64,000 nucleotides of DNA, taken from NCBI GenBank assembly GCA_947504205.1, contig CANNGL010000002.1, forward strand, positions 771,001-835,000, in the 5' to 3' direction. Each line of letters begins with the position of its first letter. Position 1 is the stretch's first letter. Positions 16,263 through 24,667 of this stretch are shown piece by piece. The notes beneath the pieces are model-generated. The model made no database searches. It had not been told where the DNA came from and worked only from the letters and a program-made list of their open reading frames with translations. Both the position numbers and the translations under genes were made by a program. The stretch comes from an uncultured Litoreibacter sp. Its GTDB lineage: Bacteria; Pseudomonadota; Alphaproteobacteria; Rhodobacterales; Rhodobacteraceae.

Positions 16263-17453
16263 ATGAAAACCGAAATCCAGACCGTAGATACCGTTCGCCG
16301 TCCCGTCAGGGGCGCTCAAGCGCCTCCCATGATACGTGACACACAGGTACAGTCATCTTCGCTCACTCACATTCCGACAGCGGTTGTCTACTGCGAAGGC
16401 AACTTCGCCAAAATTGACGGTAAGACGGCCAACGGCCTTGTACGTCATTCAGAGGCCTACAGGATTACTTCGGTCATCGACAGCACCCATATCGGCGAGA
16501 ACGCCGGGTGGATTCTTGATGACGTTATCAACGATATACCAATCCTCGAAAGCCTGAACATCGCTATCGCCCGAGAATCCTCCATGCCTGATACTTTCAT
16601 CTATGGCATGGCCCCCTCGACAGGGCGGCTTTCGCCCGCTGATCGTGGCGTCGTGCTGGACGCAATCACGCGCGGTATGAACATCGTCAGTGGCCTGCAT
16701 GAATACCTCAGTGACGATCCCGAAATTGCGCAAGCCGCCTCAGATAGACAGGTCACCATCCGCGACATCCGCAAACCCAAAGCCAGCAAAGACATGCGCT
16801 TGTTCGACGGCAGCGTTGCAAATGTCGGCGCGCTGCGCATCGCCGTTCTGGGGACCGATTGCGCGATCGGCAAACGGACCACTGCGACCGTCTTGGCCCG
16901 TGCGCTGAACGCAAAGGGCATCAAGACTGTGCTGGTGGGCACGGGCCAGACGGGCCTGATGCAGGGCGCAAAATATGGTGTAGCGATGGATGCTGTCCCG
17001 CCCCAATTCTGCTGCGGGGAACTTGAGGGCGAGATTGTTGCGGCCTCAGAGGCAGAGCAACCAGATGTCATTTTGATCGAGGGCCAGGGTGCGCTAAGCC
17101 ATCCGGCGTTCTGTACATCGGCCTTTATCCTGCGCGGCAGCCAACCCGACGCCGTCATCCTTCAGCATGCCCCAAAACGCAGGCATCGCTGCGATTTTCC
17201 CAACATGCCAATGCCCACCGCGGCAAGCGAGATTGCTTTGATCGAGGCCTTTTCTGACACCAAGGTCATCGGCATCACGCTCAACCACGAGGGGATGTCG
17301 GAAGCCGAGATCACAGGTGCTATCGCAGCCCAAAGCGAGGAACTTGAGCTGCCCGTCACTGACGCGCTCAGTAGACCAGCGGCTCATTTGCTGGCGATGG
17401 TTGCTGCGGCCTATCCAGGCCTGCAGCAAGGAACACCCGCGGCCGCGATTTGA
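16263..17453 (+). CDS. DUF1611 / DgcN-like protein with P-loop
   Basis: 396 residues from the ATG at 16263, which has an AGGAAG ribosome site. An N-terminal Rossmann-like domain contains HIPTAVVYCEGNF. The C-terminal DUF1611 domain has a P-loop, GTDCAIGKRTTA, and IEGQGALSHPAF. One member, DgcN, is described as a D-glutamate N-acetyltransferase in D-glutamate catabolism, and others sit beside racemases and epimerases. Here the next gene, overlapping by TTGA, encodes a fold-type III racemase, so a D-amino-acid pathway is a reasonable inference. An extra ~35-residue N-terminal extension precedes the usual domain start. Confidence 0.82.
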   Translation: MKTEIQTVDTVRRPVRGAQAPPMIRDTQVQSSSLTHIPTAVVYCEGNFAKIDGKTANGLVRHSEAYRITSVIDSTHIGENAGWILDDVINDIPILESLNIAIARESSMPDTFIYGMAPSTGRLSPADRGVVLDAITRGMNIVSGLHEYLSDDPEIAQAASDRQVTIRDIRKPKASKDMRLFDGSVANVGALRIAVLGTDCAIGKRTTATVLARALNAKGIKTVLVGTGQTGLMQGAKYGVAMDAVPPQFCCGELEGEIVAASEAEQPDVILIEGQGALSHPAFCTSAFILRGSQPDAVILQHAPKRRHRCDFPNMPMPTAASEIALIEAFSDTKVIGITLNHEGMSEAEITGAIAAQSEELELPVTDALSRPAAHLLAMVAAAYPGLQQGTPAAAI

Positions 17454-18571
17454 GCTGCCCTCGGATAGAAGTTGATCTGCGCAAATTGCGACACAACACA
17501 CGAACCGTTGTCGAGCGATTGAAAGGGCGTGGCATTCGGGTGACTGCAGTGACCAAAGCGGTATGTGGGCATCCAGCCATCGCACAGGCCATGCTTGACG
17601 GTGGCGTTACAGGCTTGGCTGAGGCGCGTTTGAGCAATGTGAAGCGGTTACGCCAAACCGGCATGACATGCCCAATCACCTTGATCCGGACGCCAATGCT
17701 GAGCCAGGTCGATGACGTCGTGCAACTCTGTGAGGCAAGCTACAACACTGAGATGTCTGTGATCGCAGCGTTGGCCGCTGCTGCGCTCAGACAAAACAAG
17801 GTTCACGGCATTATCTTGATGGTCGAAATGGGCGATCTGCGCGACGGGATTGTGCCGCAAGACGTTGGCCATATAGGACAGCAAGTCGTCGACATGCCCG
17901 GGGTGGCGCTGAAGGGCATCGGTGCCAACTTCGCCTGTCTGAGCGGCATCGCCCCGACGGCCACAAAGATGCAGACCCTGACCGCGCTTGCCAATGAAGC
18001 CGAGGGGCAGTGTGGCCCGTTCCTCGAGACGGTATCTGGCGGCAACTCTGCAAACCTGCCTTGGGCGTTCAGCGCGCGCGCCACCGGCCGGATCAACGAT
18101 CTGCGCATTGGCGAAGCCATACTGCTCGGCGTGGATCCGATCACAGGAGATCAGATCGGTGGTTTGTTTCGAGACACCTTCACACTTGTCGCCGAAGTGA
18201 TCGAAACCGACACCAAGACAGTGAGCCCACTCTTAGGCACCGCGGATCACGTATCGGCAATAATTCGGCTCGTTTCTACCACCCTCGAGACGACAAGGAT
18301 CATTCTTGCCCTTGGAAACCAAGACGTGGATGTGGAGGGGCTTTCGATGCCTGCTGGCAGTACACTTGTTGGTGCGACAAGCGATCACCTCGTCATTAGC
18401 ACGACAGATCAGAAGCTCCGCGTCGGATCGGAAATGCGGTTTCAGATGAACTATGGCGCATTGATGCGCGCCATGGCCGCGCCTGACATTCAAACGACTC
18501 TACACAATGACCGGCCTCGGTCACAGGTAAACGGTTCGCATGGCCCAAAGAAACACCTGGCATTGGTTTGA
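17450..18571 (+). CDS. Alanine/ornithine racemase-family PLP enzyme
   Basis: 373 residues, TTG start overlapping the upstream TGA. The N-terminal PLP barrel has the Schiff-base lysine in VTAVTKAVCGHP (about residue 36) and the MVEMGDLRDGI and GGNSANLPW strands of the ornithine racemase subgroup. The C-terminal part is a beta domain. These enzymes interconvert L and D forms of basic or small amino acids. Translational coupling with the DgcN-like gene argues that both act on the same D-amino acid. It lies inside the integrase-bounded segment, so the pair may be horizontally acquired. Confidence 0.85.
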   Translation: MSCPRIEVDLRKLRHNTRTVVERLKGRGIRVTAVTKAVCGHPAIAQAMLDGGVTGLAEARLSNVKRLRQTGMTCPITLIRTPMLSQVDDVVQLCEASYNTEMSVIAALAAAALRQNKVHGIILMVEMGDLRDGIVPQDVGHIGQQVVDMPGVALKGIGANFACLSGIAPTATKMQTLTALANEAEGQCGPFLETVSGGNSANLPWAFSARATGRINDLRIGEAILLGVDPITGDQIGGLFRDTFTLVAEVIETDTKTVSPLLGTADHVSAIIRLVSTTLETTRIILALGNQDVDVEGLSMPAGSTLVGATSDHLVISTTDQKLRVGSEMRFQMNYGALMRAMAAPDIQTTLHNDRPRSQVNGSHGPKKHLALV

Positions 18572-18620
18572 CCGACAGCGTTGGGACCCGACAAAGAGAA
18601 ACCAAAGAGGAAATTATCAC

Positions 18621-18812
18621 TTGGCAAAACTAACAAAAGCAAACGTGTTCAAGGCTCAAACTCCCAAAGCCGAAACACCGATGGAGAAGACCACCCGCAT
18701 CGTTCGCAAGATGGTCGAAGAAGAGGCCGAGCAGCGCCAAGCCAAGAACGACCGTCTTCGCAACGCGCGCCTTGAACGAGAAGCTAACACTCCGACAAAG
18801 CCGTCGCGCTAG
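18621..18812 (+). CDS. Small charged protein, unknown function
   Basis: 63 residues from a TTG at 18621, chosen because AGAGG lies 10 bases upstream. A longer frame starting at 18540 would overlap the racemase end. The protein is highly charged and helical (TTRIVRKMVEEEAEQRQAKNDRLRNARLERE), which suggests a coiled coil. Similar small proteins are familiar in roseobacter genomes, without known function. Confidence 0.55.
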   Translation: MAKLTKANVFKAQTPKAETPMEKTTRIVRKMVEEEAEQRQAKNDRLRNARLEREANTPTKPSR

Positions 18813-18919
18813 GGGCGTAGGAAAGGTTCAACCAAGGCGAACCACATCGCAACACCCCACGCTTCGCCTGCGTCTTTCAATCTGCCTGAGCGACCGGACA
18901 CACCAGAAGGAATTTGCCA

Positions 18920-19198
18920 ATGACGCACGCAGACGAGAGCACAACAAAAGTTCACTATATCTGTCAGACATACGTGGAACAGAAGCCGGGGCGCGACGGG
19001 CAAGCGAGCCTGAAGATTGGCAAACAATTTCAGTATTCCACCGCAGCAGAAGCTCAGAACAGAGCGGAACGGGAAGCCCAGTCCGAAGATTGCGTCGGTG
19101 CCGATGCCTATATGATTAGTGAGGACCCAAGCAGTGGCGAAGTCGGATCACCCAGCTTCCTTGTCAGGCTCGGGAATGTCCCGGAAACTGATGACTAA
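18920..19198 (+). CDS. Small hypothetical protein
   Basis: 92 residues from the ATG at 18920, preceded by GAAGGA. The sequence (HYICQTYVEQ, KIGKQFQYSTAAEAQNRAEREA, GADAYMISEDPSSGEVGSPSFLVRLGNVP) reads as a compact soluble alpha/beta protein. I do not recognise a family. It follows the charged small protein in the same direction with a ~107-base gap. Confidence 0.55.
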   Translation: MTHADESTTKVHYICQTYVEQKPGRDGQASLKIGKQFQYSTAAEAQNRAEREAQSEDCVGADAYMISEDPSSGEVGSPSFLVRLGNVPETDD

Positions 19199-19295
19199 TA
19201 GCACTATGCTTATCGCTTGAGATCGTCCATGAAGCATCCCCCGACTATTGGCCGAGCTCGTCTGTTGTACAAATCGAGCATGCACAGCGAATGGC

Positions 19296-19354
19296 AGCAA
19301 TGCGGGCTGCGATCGCAGCATAAATTGATCACGTTGAAGGTCCGCTTAGGGCCG
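19296..19354. repeat. Dispersed degenerate intergenic repeat, copy B
   Basis: TGCGGGCTGCGATCGCAGCA followed after a gap by AAGGTCCGCTTAGGGCCG. It is related to the elements near 12431, 21007, 22884 and 29195 and lies between a small gene and the convergent histidine kinase. Confidence 0.55.
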
Positions 19355-19416
19355 GTTGGACGATCATTCAGTTCAACACGGCACGGGAGAAAGGGCGTAC
19401 AACTCTCTGACCGAGC

Positions 19417-20718
19417 TTACTCGGCCACGGTCAACAAGTCCGCGCTATGTCCAACCACTTCTTTTGTTGGAAGCCGGAGGGTGAATTCGGACCCCATGCC
19501 TGGCCCTTCACTCGCTGCTGTAACTTCTCCGCCATGTGCATGAGCGATTTGGCGAACGTTGTTGAGCCCAAGCCCCGTCGAACTTTCGTCCCCAGTTGGC
19601 TTAGCCGAAAGCGTCTGAAATGCACCGAAAGCCCGTTTCAGGTCATCTCTTGTCATGCCTTGGCCCTGATCGCGAATGATGACGGAAATAAAGTCGCCGT
19701 CGTTCTCGATGCAAACTCTGACCTGTGTCCCTGCGAGCGAATACTTGATAGCATTGCTTATCAGGTTGTCTATCGCTTCGAGGCACAGGCTTTCGTCAAG
19801 AAACGCCGTGCAATCAGCTTCGGATGTCAAAGACAAGCTGATCGTCTTGCGTTCAGCGTTCTCGGAGTTGTTATCAATCGCCTGTCGAACCAATCCTGGC
19901 ACATCGGTCTGCTTGGGACGCAATTGCATCTCAGCGCTGTCACTACGACACCGATGCAGCGTCGCCGATATGATTGCAGAAAGACGCTCTGCGTTATTGG
20001 TGATCTTTTCGAGATCGCTGTCTGCTCTCTCTGCATCGAATGTTGACCGTCGTAGTCGGGCCTGCAAAACCTCGGCTTTCGCCATTATGGCAGAAAGTGG
20101 ATTTCGCAGATCATGGGCAACCATTCCTAGGATACTGGTTTTGAATTGATTTGCGTCGTGCAGTGCCTTGTTGCGCAATTCTATTGAGTGGTTGGCTGAT
20201 CGCAGTTTTTTGATCAATAACTCGCGTTCCTCTAGCAACGCGCGATACTGCATCTCTGCTTCGATCCGTGCGCCAAATATCTTGATGATCTGAGTGGCCA
20301 GCTCAGGTTGTTTGATCGGGTCCTTTGAAAAAAAGGCGAAGTTTCCAACAACCTCTCGATCGCGGTCGCGTATCGGGACCCCGATGTACCCTTCCCACCC
20401 ACTTTCGCGGGGAAATCGCTTTGCCAAGGCCCGTGGAACGGTGAAGACTTCTCCCCCGTAGACACACTCACATGGCGTACCTTTCAATCTATACGCGATG
20501 CTATCGTCTGCGATGCCGTTTCGAAGCGCATATGTCGCCTCGGCGCGTTTGGCAGGTTTGCCGTCACCAATTGTGATCAGAACTAACTGCGCGTCCATCG
20601 CCCAGCTCAATGTATGGACCACGCGTTTCAGAAAAATTGTCCCGATTTCCCCACCGACTCCGTCTGCCAACGCGTTCAAAAGATCGTTTTCTGAGAAATC
20701 GCGTTCTAATGTTCGCAT
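19417..20718 (-). CDS. Cytoplasmic GAF-domain sensor histidine kinase
   Basis: 433 residues without membrane segments. A GAF-like sensor domain (about 20-150) contains GTPCECVYGGEVFTVP and GYIGVPIRD. A short coiled coil follows. The dimerisation/phosphoacceptor domain has MVAHDLRNPLSA (phospho-His about residue 210). The ATPase domain shows NLISNAIKYS, DQGQGM and GLGLNNVRQIAHAHGG. No response regulator is adjacent, so it is an orphan kinase here. Since a BLUF protein lies in the same segment, a light or redox link can be imagined but is not shown. Confidence 0.9.
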   Translation of the reverse strand: MRTLERDFSENDLLNALADGVGGEIGTIFLKRVVHTLSWAMDAQLVLITIGDGKPAKRAEATYALRNGIADDSIAYRLKGTPCECVYGGEVFTVPRALAKRFPRESGWEGYIGVPIRDRDREVVGNFAFFSKDPIKQPELATQIIKIFGARIEAEMQYRALLEERELLIKKLRSANHSIELRNKALHDANQFKTSILGMVAHDLRNPLSAIMAKAEVLQARLRRSTFDAERADSDLEKITNNAERLSAIISATLHRCRSDSAEMQLRPKQTDVPGLVRQAIDNNSENAERKTISLSLTSEADCTAFLDESLCLEAIDNLISNAIKYSLAGTQVRVCIENDGDFISVIIRDQGQGMTRDDLKRAFGAFQTLSAKPTGDESSTGLGLNNVRQIAHAHGGEVTAASEGPGMGSEFTLRLPTKEVVGHSADLLTVAE

Positions 20719-21159
20719 TCCTAATCCATTCTGAAGTCGAGCAGCATAGTGCTTTAAGCGTGGTGCCTTCGGTCGTTTGCACGGGACTTAATTCAATTGC
20801 GCAATTGGGCAAGTAACCTGCGTCTCGATCTTCGGAGCCTGCGCCCTTGTCTTGCTCCATGCTGTTGGCCAGTGTGAGGCCGAACTTCGCGACTTAAGTA
20901 AACAGCAGGTCAAGAGTGTTCAGTGTCGTGATTTAGGAATTGAAGAACGGTATTGTCCTGAGTGGTTTCCGTTCGGATCATTCGAGATTTTGCATCCGTA
21001 GCAAATGGGCGGTTTGACTGACCACAACGCAGCAATGTCGTCACGGATCAACGGCGGCTAAGGGCCAGTCTGTATCACAGAATTCACAGCCGTATGACAA
21101 ATACCGCATTGTACCTATGGTCCGCTCCGAGTCCTAAGCTGGCTCAGGATGAATGGCGG
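20719..21159. other. Intergenic stretch with one dispersed repeat
   Basis: About 440 bases between the histidine kinase start and the DUF1963 gene end. No gene with family features is seen. It contains repeat copy C (21007-21066) and presumably the kinase promoter. Confidence 0.45.
21007..21066. repeat. Dispersed degenerate intergenic repeat, copy C
   Basis: GGGCGGTTTGACTGACCACA, then ACGCAGCAATGTCG, then AACGGCGGCTAAGGGCC. It is more diverged than copies A, B and D but in the same order of parts. Confidence 0.45.
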
Positions 21160-22707
21160 TCACATGTACCCGTGCGTTGTCTTAGCAACTGACTTATGGA
21201 ACGCGCGGTCCGAAAAGTCCTGTTCGGACAGGAATACACCAAGTCGCGAAGCGTCACCAAATTCCCAACCGATCAAGCTACTTGATGGTATGTCCAGCAC
21301 CACGGCCGTTTCATCAATGCCTGCGTGGCGAAATGCATCGCGAATATCGCCTCCAATAAAGCCAACCTCGACCTCCGCTTGGCGCTTCCAGTAGGGTTCA
21401 AGCTTTCCGCGAATGCGAAGCGGCACCAGCGCCGGGTCTCGCGCGTATTGATGCCGTGCATAGCTTTCATAGAATTCGAAAGTGTCGGATGAACTTAGGG
21501 AAAAAAGAAGCTCGTTTTTTGACCACTGAAGGCCCCGAAGAGGCTGAAAAAGTGCCTGCGCCATTTCGTGGGAATTGGCCGCCGTTTGCTCCACGGCCTC
21601 GGCCTTGGCAAGCAAGTCTTTGAAGAGAATCCCCAGCTCTGCGATTTTTGCGGCATGCTTTTCAAGGTCTTCGCCTTCGCTTGCGCGTTTGTCGAGACGC
21701 CATTGAGGCACGTTTTCTGCCTGTGTCAGAAGATCTAGGCTTTTCTCCAAAAGGGCTTGAACGAGAGGCACATCGAACGGTGCCCAATCTGGATCGCGTA
21801 GATCAAACCCGACCTCATCCTTTGTTATCCAAACCTGATAGAGCGGCTTGCCTTGATCATCCAGCGCGTCTGGGCGCTCTGCGTCGGATGGCGGAGCTTC
21901 TTCCGGCAGGATTCGCACCGGCCAGCGTGCTGTGATTTCACAAGGATCTCCGAATAACCGCTGAAGGGCCGGTATGTTCTTGTAAATATGGGCGACACCT
22001 ATGTTTTCGTATCCAGACGGAAAATCCCGCTCGGACCCAAGCTCTGTTGTATGCAACAGATGTGCGCCATTGCAACCGCGATCCACAAAGATCACCAGCC
22101 ACCCGTCCTTTGGGGCGTGATCTGCCCAAATCCCGCTTGGCAGGTCATGCAATGCAATTTGCGCAATAAATGTTGCTGGTTTCTGATCACGAGTTGGCCA
22201 CAGCGTGCCCGAAGGCAAGGAGGGGCGCCCGCCCAGCCAACTGCTGGATGGCACAGGTGGTACGATAACTTCGACCCGCGCTCTCTTCGGGGCCGGTTGA
22301 CTTTTTGTTGGGATTGTTAGGTTTTGGTTGCCCGATTGCACGACCTCTCGCGCGATCTTTTCGAACGTATCCCCCTTTTTGACGGGGATACCCATGGACT
22401 TCATCATATCCAAGCGCGGGTCGTTTGCCGAATTTGACATGCTGACGGTGGAGTTTGCGCTGAGATTTGGCGCGTGTGCTGTGCCTCGTGCCGCCAAAGA
22501 CCGACCGAGTGCTATAAAAAGTAAGCCGCCGAGGAATAACACCAATGCTGGCAAAAGTGTTTCCGCACCCGCAGACAATAGCTCGCGTCTCCCATTCCCG
22601 GAGGCCATCAGGCCCAAGAACGCGGCAATTACCGCAAGCACTCCTAAAACGTAGGATGATATGGCTAACACTCTCATTGCAATTCTCACAGAAACCTTGC
22701 GGCTCAT
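21160..22707 (-). CDS. Membrane-anchored DUF1963 (YwqG-like) protein
   Basis: 515 residues from the MSRKVSV start. Two N-terminal membrane segments (about 15-35 and 50-68) are followed by a linker. The DUF1963 domain (about 150-500) is recognised from SSSWLGGRPSLPSGTLWPTRDQKPATFIAQIALHDLP and DGWLVIFVDRG. DUF1963 proteins such as YwqG have no proven biochemical role. A TTG at 22767 would add 20 residues. The gene lies just inside the right integrase copy and reads toward the histidine kinase. An effector or immunity role has been proposed for some relatives but is not assumed here. Confidence 0.75.
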   Translation of the reverse strand: MSRKVSVRIAMRVLAISSYVLGVLAVIAAFLGLMASGNGRRELLSAGAETLLPALVLFLGGLLFIALGRSLAARGTAHAPNLSANSTVSMSNSANDPRLDMMKSMGIPVKKGDTFEKIAREVVQSGNQNLTIPTKSQPAPKRARVEVIVPPVPSSSWLGGRPSLPSGTLWPTRDQKPATFIAQIALHDLPSGIWADHAPKDGWLVIFVDRGCNGAHLLHTTELGSERDFPSGYENIGVAHIYKNIPALQRLFGDPCEITARWPVRILPEEAPPSDAERPDALDDQGKPLYQVWITKDEVGFDLRDPDWAPFDVPLVQALLEKSLDLLTQAENVPQWRLDKRASEGEDLEKHAAKIAELGILFKDLLAKAEAVEQTAANSHEMAQALFQPLRGLQWSKNELLFSLSSSDTFEFYESYARHQYARDPALVPLRIRGKLEPYWKRQAEVEVGFIGGDIRDAFRHAGIDETAVVLDIPSSSLIGWEFGDASRLGVFLSEQDFSDRAFHKSVAKTTHGYM

Positions 22708-22883
22708 TTGTCCGAGGTAAAGTTGCCAATAATATGGCGTGTTTCTGCCGATGAATTTATGAACCAAAAATTGGTTCTAACCACACGGGGGCAACATTTT
22801 AGTGCGCCCGAAAGCTATGTTGATTGAACATTCACTTAGCGCGCGACGTTGATCCTCGACAGTCCGCGATTCGGCACCATGCA

Positions 22884-22950
22884 CGAATGTCCGGTTTGGC
22901 GGTTCGCACCGCAGCATCCCGAACTAACGGCCAAAGTCCGATTAGGGCCG
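22884..22950. repeat. Dispersed degenerate intergenic repeat, copy D
   Basis: GAATGTCCGGTTTGGCGGTT, GCACCGCAGCATCCC, then AAAGTCCGATTAGGGCCG. It lies behind the right integrase in the same position that copy A has behind the left integrase. Confidence 0.55.
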
Positions 22951-22973
22951 CCGTTGCAGGCGACCCTGTGGCA

Positions 22974-23606
22974 CTAGATCTCAATGGCTTCCGCGATGGC
23001 AAGCGCATCTTCCAGTTCAACTCCAAGATATCGGACCGTGCTATCCATCTTTGTGTGACCAAGCAGCAGCTGAACTGCTCTTAGGTTTCCCGTCTTCTTG
23101 TAGATTTGGGTGACTTTGGTTCGGCGCATCGAATGTGTGCCTTAGGCACTTGCCTCTAATCCAATGGAAGTCACCCAGTCGCGGACAATCCGCGCGTATT
23201 GGCGGGTCGAGATATGCAAGCGCTCATGGAAGCGGCCAGGCCAAAGGTACTCTGAGCCGACCATAAGTTCATCTTGCATCCACTTCTCGACAGAAGCTCG
23301 GGTTCCCTTTGATATCTCAAAGCGCACCGGTTTCTGCGTCTTGCTTTGCAGTACAGATGCCCGTTCCTTGATCTGACCCGACGCCATGATGTCCACGACC
23401 TTCATTTTGACCAGATCACAGCCGCGGAGTTTGCTGTCGATTGCCATATTGAACAGTGCGAGATCGCGGTGATTTTCGGCAAGCTCAAGTCGGACGCGTA
23501 TTGCCCAGACATGTTTTGGTTTTAGTGGACGTTTTTGTCCAACGATACGTCCTTTGTTCCATGCAGGCCGAAGAGCGCGAATGGCTGGTAGGTTAGGTGT
23601 TTCCAT
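22974..23606 (-). pseudogene. Tyrosine recombinase copy 2, inactivated by an in-frame stop
   Basis: Same length (211 codons including stop) and 97% or so identical protein as the left integrase. Codon 155, a Tyr just before THSMRRT, is TAA here (23142-23144). The stop removes His158, Arg161, His184 and the nucleophile Tyr193, so the truncated 154-residue product cannot cut DNA. After the stop the frame is intact and identical at protein level to copy 1, which points to a recent mutation. Synonymous differences between copies are numerous. The two genes are therefore old relatives kept by selection, not a recent duplication. A matching hairpin lies downstream. Confidence 0.92.
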
Positions 23607-23742
23607 GACTGATCCTCCGATCCGCCATACCCCCCCAACCGACAACACGACGTTGACGGTCTGTCTTATCACGTCATGGGGCGATGCATGTTGTCACGAC
23701 TCCGCTAACTATTGGGCGACAGTTGGTGCTCCAATTTGGACT

Positions 23743-24063
23743 CTAGACGTTCCAGCCAGAACCCACTTCGACATGTCGTATCGAGCACGAGTCGATGAGG
23801 TGTTCATAGCCATCCGGCAAGTAGGACACCTTCCGGTCGTCTCCGAACCGTTTCTTAACGGCATCCAGATCGTCCCATATGGATACAAACATCACCATAT
23901 TCTCATCACCTTAGATGCACCGACCAAAGAAGTACCCATCATTTCCCGGATGCCCTTCCACGACCTTCGAAGAAGTGGTCGAGAAGTTCTCATGCAGTTC
24001 CTCGACATGGCCGTCTTTGACTTGAACTTCGAATATTCTTAGGACTGGTCCGCTACTGGTCAT
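23743..24063 (-). pseudogene. Antibiotic-biosynthesis-monooxygenase (ABM)-like protein with in-frame stop
   Basis: A reading frame of 107 codons starts at ATG 24061-24063 behind GGAG. It reads MTSSGPVLRIFEVQVKDGHV ... EGHPGNDGYFFGRCI, then TAA at 23911-23913, and continues in frame with GDENMVMFVSIWDDLDAVKK ... YEHLIDSCSIRHVEVGSGW to a proper stop. The alternating pattern and the FVSIWDDLDAVKK segment resemble dimeric alpha/beta-barrel ABM or heme-degrading-type monooxygenases. One base change in codon 51 would restore it. It sits next to the nonsense-mutated integrase. Function unknown; restarting at the internal ATGs would give only half a domain. Confidence 0.6.
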
Positions 24064-24090
24064 CCTGGTCTCCTAGTTCAACGGGTGGGA

Positions 24091-24600
24091 TCAATGATGG
24101 GTCATCGTTCCGGTCGCGATCCCAAGGTGATGCTCCTGGTGGTGGGCCCCAATCGTCATCAAGCCATGGAACCCTAGTGCTTTGATCATTTGCTGTTCGC
24201 CATTCACTCGGACAACGACAACAGCTTCGTTGGTTTCGACTTCCGTAGTCCATCCAGTTTCAGCGTCGAGGAACGGAGCATGTGCCGGAACCATACGATG
24301 CAGTGCCTCGATCACTTCTTTGCTTCCGGTCACATCGAACTGGACCGCTCCTTCGACCTCCTTTTGCTCAGCTACCGACTGGGTGGCGAGAAGCTCCATA
24401 TCGACCAGATGTCTCTGTAGGGCAGGGATATCCACAGTTGTCCAGTCTGTGTGAGGGTTCTGTCGAAGCATGTCCACGATTTCAGCCAGAGCGGCGAATG
24501 CGGACTGGCCGACCTCTGTCGGATCGGCATGGTTATGAGAGTGCTGCGCCAACGCTGGGCTTCCAAACATCAGTGCGGTGACAAGGGTAAATCTGAGCAT
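24091..24600 (-). CDS. Periplasmic His-rich protein of the redox/metal module
   Basis: 169 residues from the ATG at 24600, which has GGAG six bases upstream; an ATG at 24612 lacks this. A signal peptide ends at PALAQ. The mature protein begins HSHNHADP and ends GAHHQEHHLGIATGTMTHH. Histidine clusters at both ends suggest metal binding. The middle is helical with no known domain that I recognise. It is divergent from a Crp-type regulator and shares a 53-base promoter region containing a palindrome. It lies downstream of a multicopper oxidase operon, so copper handling is the likeliest role (inference). Confidence 0.7.
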   Translation of the reverse strand: MLRFTLVTALMFGSPALAQHSHNHADPTEVGQSAFAALAEIVDMLRQNPHTDWTTVDIPALQRHLVDMELLATQSVAEQKEVEGAVQFDVTGSKEVIEALHRMVPAHAPFLDAETGWTTEVETNEAVVVVRVNGEQQMIKALGFHGLMTIGAHHQEHHLGIATGTMTHH

Positions 24601-24649
24601 CTGGGTCTCCATCTATCTCTTTTTGTCTACAACCGATGGAGCCAAGGGG

Positions 24650-24667
24650 ATATGATCAAGATCATAT
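24650..24667. promoter_or_regulatory. 18-base perfect palindrome, FNR/DNR-like box
   Basis: ATATGATCAAGATCATAT. Its core, TGAT-CAAG-ATCA, fits the FNR/DNR consensus TTGAT-N4-ATCAA except for the outermost base of each half. It lies between the divergent His-rich protein gene and the Crp-type regulator, touching the regulator's presumed ATG. It could be the regulator's own operator. Confidence 0.6.

Noticed and set aside
23554..24042. 162-codon plus-strand frame beside the dead integrase
   Set aside because: The minus strand carries a better frame with start, ribosome site and domain-like sequence (the ABM-like pseudogene).
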